A stretch of DNA of 64,000 nucleotides from Vespula vulgaris. Lineage: Eukaryota > Arthropoda > Insecta > Hymenoptera > Vespidae. The position numbers and the translations under genes were made by a program. Below, piece after piece: positions 63,301 through 64,000 of this stretch. Each line of letters begins with the position of its first letter. The stretch's first letter is position 1. The stretch is taken from assembly GCF_905475345.1 (NCBI RefSeq), contig NC_066609.1:2877001-2941000 (forward strand), in the 5' to 3' direction. The notes beneath the pieces were generated by a model, which worked only from the letters and a program-made list of their open reading frames with translations, made no database searches and had not been told where the DNA came from.

Positions 63301-64000
63301 GAAGTTTCCTCTTGAACTATATCATCAGTGTATTGGTGTTTTGCAAAGACTTTTGTGCTATCAAAAGAGATGCAGAGTTAGACTTGGATATCAATGGAGA
63401 GATCTTTGGACTGCCTTAATTAATCTTTTGAAATTTCTTACTACTCATGAGAGTCATCTGATTAAGAAAATGAATATTTTTCCATTAGCTATTCAGGTAA
63501 CGTGACTCAATGGAAGAAGCTTTCAGAAAATTATAATATTGCATTGGCTTTCATAGGTTGCTAATATTTTGAACTTTTTCATTACATATGGAGATACATT
63601 TTTATCTTCATCAAGTAGTTATGATGAATTATTCTATGAAATTATACGTATGAAACTTATCTTCACAAACTTAAATGCTATGGGTAAATATATTTCTTAT
63701 ATAAATAAAATATAAATTTAATTTTTAAATTATTATAAAAAATAAAAGTTGTTAAGATAATCAAATTACTTGATATATTGCAGCATTGAGATACTCAACT
63801 AGTGAATCATATGAGTATAAAGAACATGCACTTAAATTAACAAATTCGTTAGTAAATATGAGAGATATCGTAAATCATTTTTCACCAAAAATAACTGCAT
63901 GGTTAACTAGTGAAAGTTTATCTACTCCATCTGAACAACAAATAATGGCGATCATAATACAAAATTATGATAGTCTTACTCTAAAATTACGAGATAATTT
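60350..64000 (+). CDS. ARMH3: ARMH3 (C10orf76), armadillo-like helical protein, 3' end cut by window
   Basis: Cytosolic/Golgi helical-repeat protein; human C10orf76 binds PI4KB and GBF1 and supports Golgi PI4P and secretory function. Exons: 60350-60502, 61634-61919, 62023-62156, 62215-62425, 62526-62820, 62967-63184, 63264-63496, 63557-63683 and 63784 to past 64000. All are in phase, giving about 624 codons of an expected 690. Conserved blocks: [104 protein letters not shown] and [11 protein letters not shown]. The ATG at 60350 gives [10 protein letters not shown]; another in-frame ATG lies two codons on. The first intron is 1.1 kb. Confidence 0.95.

Overview
The window is AT-rich nuclear DNA of an insect, most likely a hymenopteran (bee, ant or wasp). 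I infer this from protein content, short introns (many 60-150 bases), many AT and CT microsatellites, an arthropod-type two-ZU5 neuronal ankyrin and a single STAT of the Stat92E type. No rRNA, tRNA, CRISPR or prokaryotic features were seen. All gene models below were built by hand from splice signals and reading-frame continuity.

Layout. (1) 1-1600: repeat-rich intergenic DNA and a TATA promoter. (2) 1602-4777 (+): AGMO, alkylglycerol monooxygenase, 9 exons. (3) 7088-30999 (-): one very large Ankyrin-2 gene. Twenty-six small exons encode 24 ANK repeats, two ZU5 domains and UPA, and then splice in frame into one 9.5 kb exon. The joined reading frame is 4,577 residues, with a charged segment of about 600 residues that looks like a single alpha helix. 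A separate 396-residue ORF (17891-19081) lies in the last intron, either as a nested gene or as an alternative Ank2 tail. (4) 34463-40905 (+): a TPR-like, coiled-coil, RING-H2 E3 ligase of TTC3/DZIP3 type, with its 5' end not found. It carries a palindromic Tc1/mariner-type MITE in an intron. (5) 41205-43028 (-): KDM8/JMJD5, only 49 bases downstream of ALG14 (43078-43710, -). (6) 45274-51366 (+): STAT, with possible alternative C-termini. (7) 53390-55370 (-): a SAXO-like microtubule protein. (8) 56676-58613 (-): type II phosphatidylinositol 4-kinase. (9) 60350-64000 (+, cut by the window end): ARMH3 (C10orf76 family).

These are independent housekeeping or developmental genes, not an operon-like system. 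One functional echo is that PI4K2 and ARMH3, which sit head to head across 1.7 kb, both belong to Golgi/endosomal PI4P biology (ARMH3 is known to work with PI4KB). ALG14 and KDM8 are close enough to share a promoter or transcript. The items most worth a second look are the giant ankyrin exon (long charged helix, paired SxIP motifs, duplicated LSSL motifs, no visible death domain), the intronic 396-residue ORF, the STAT tail variants, and the MITE.
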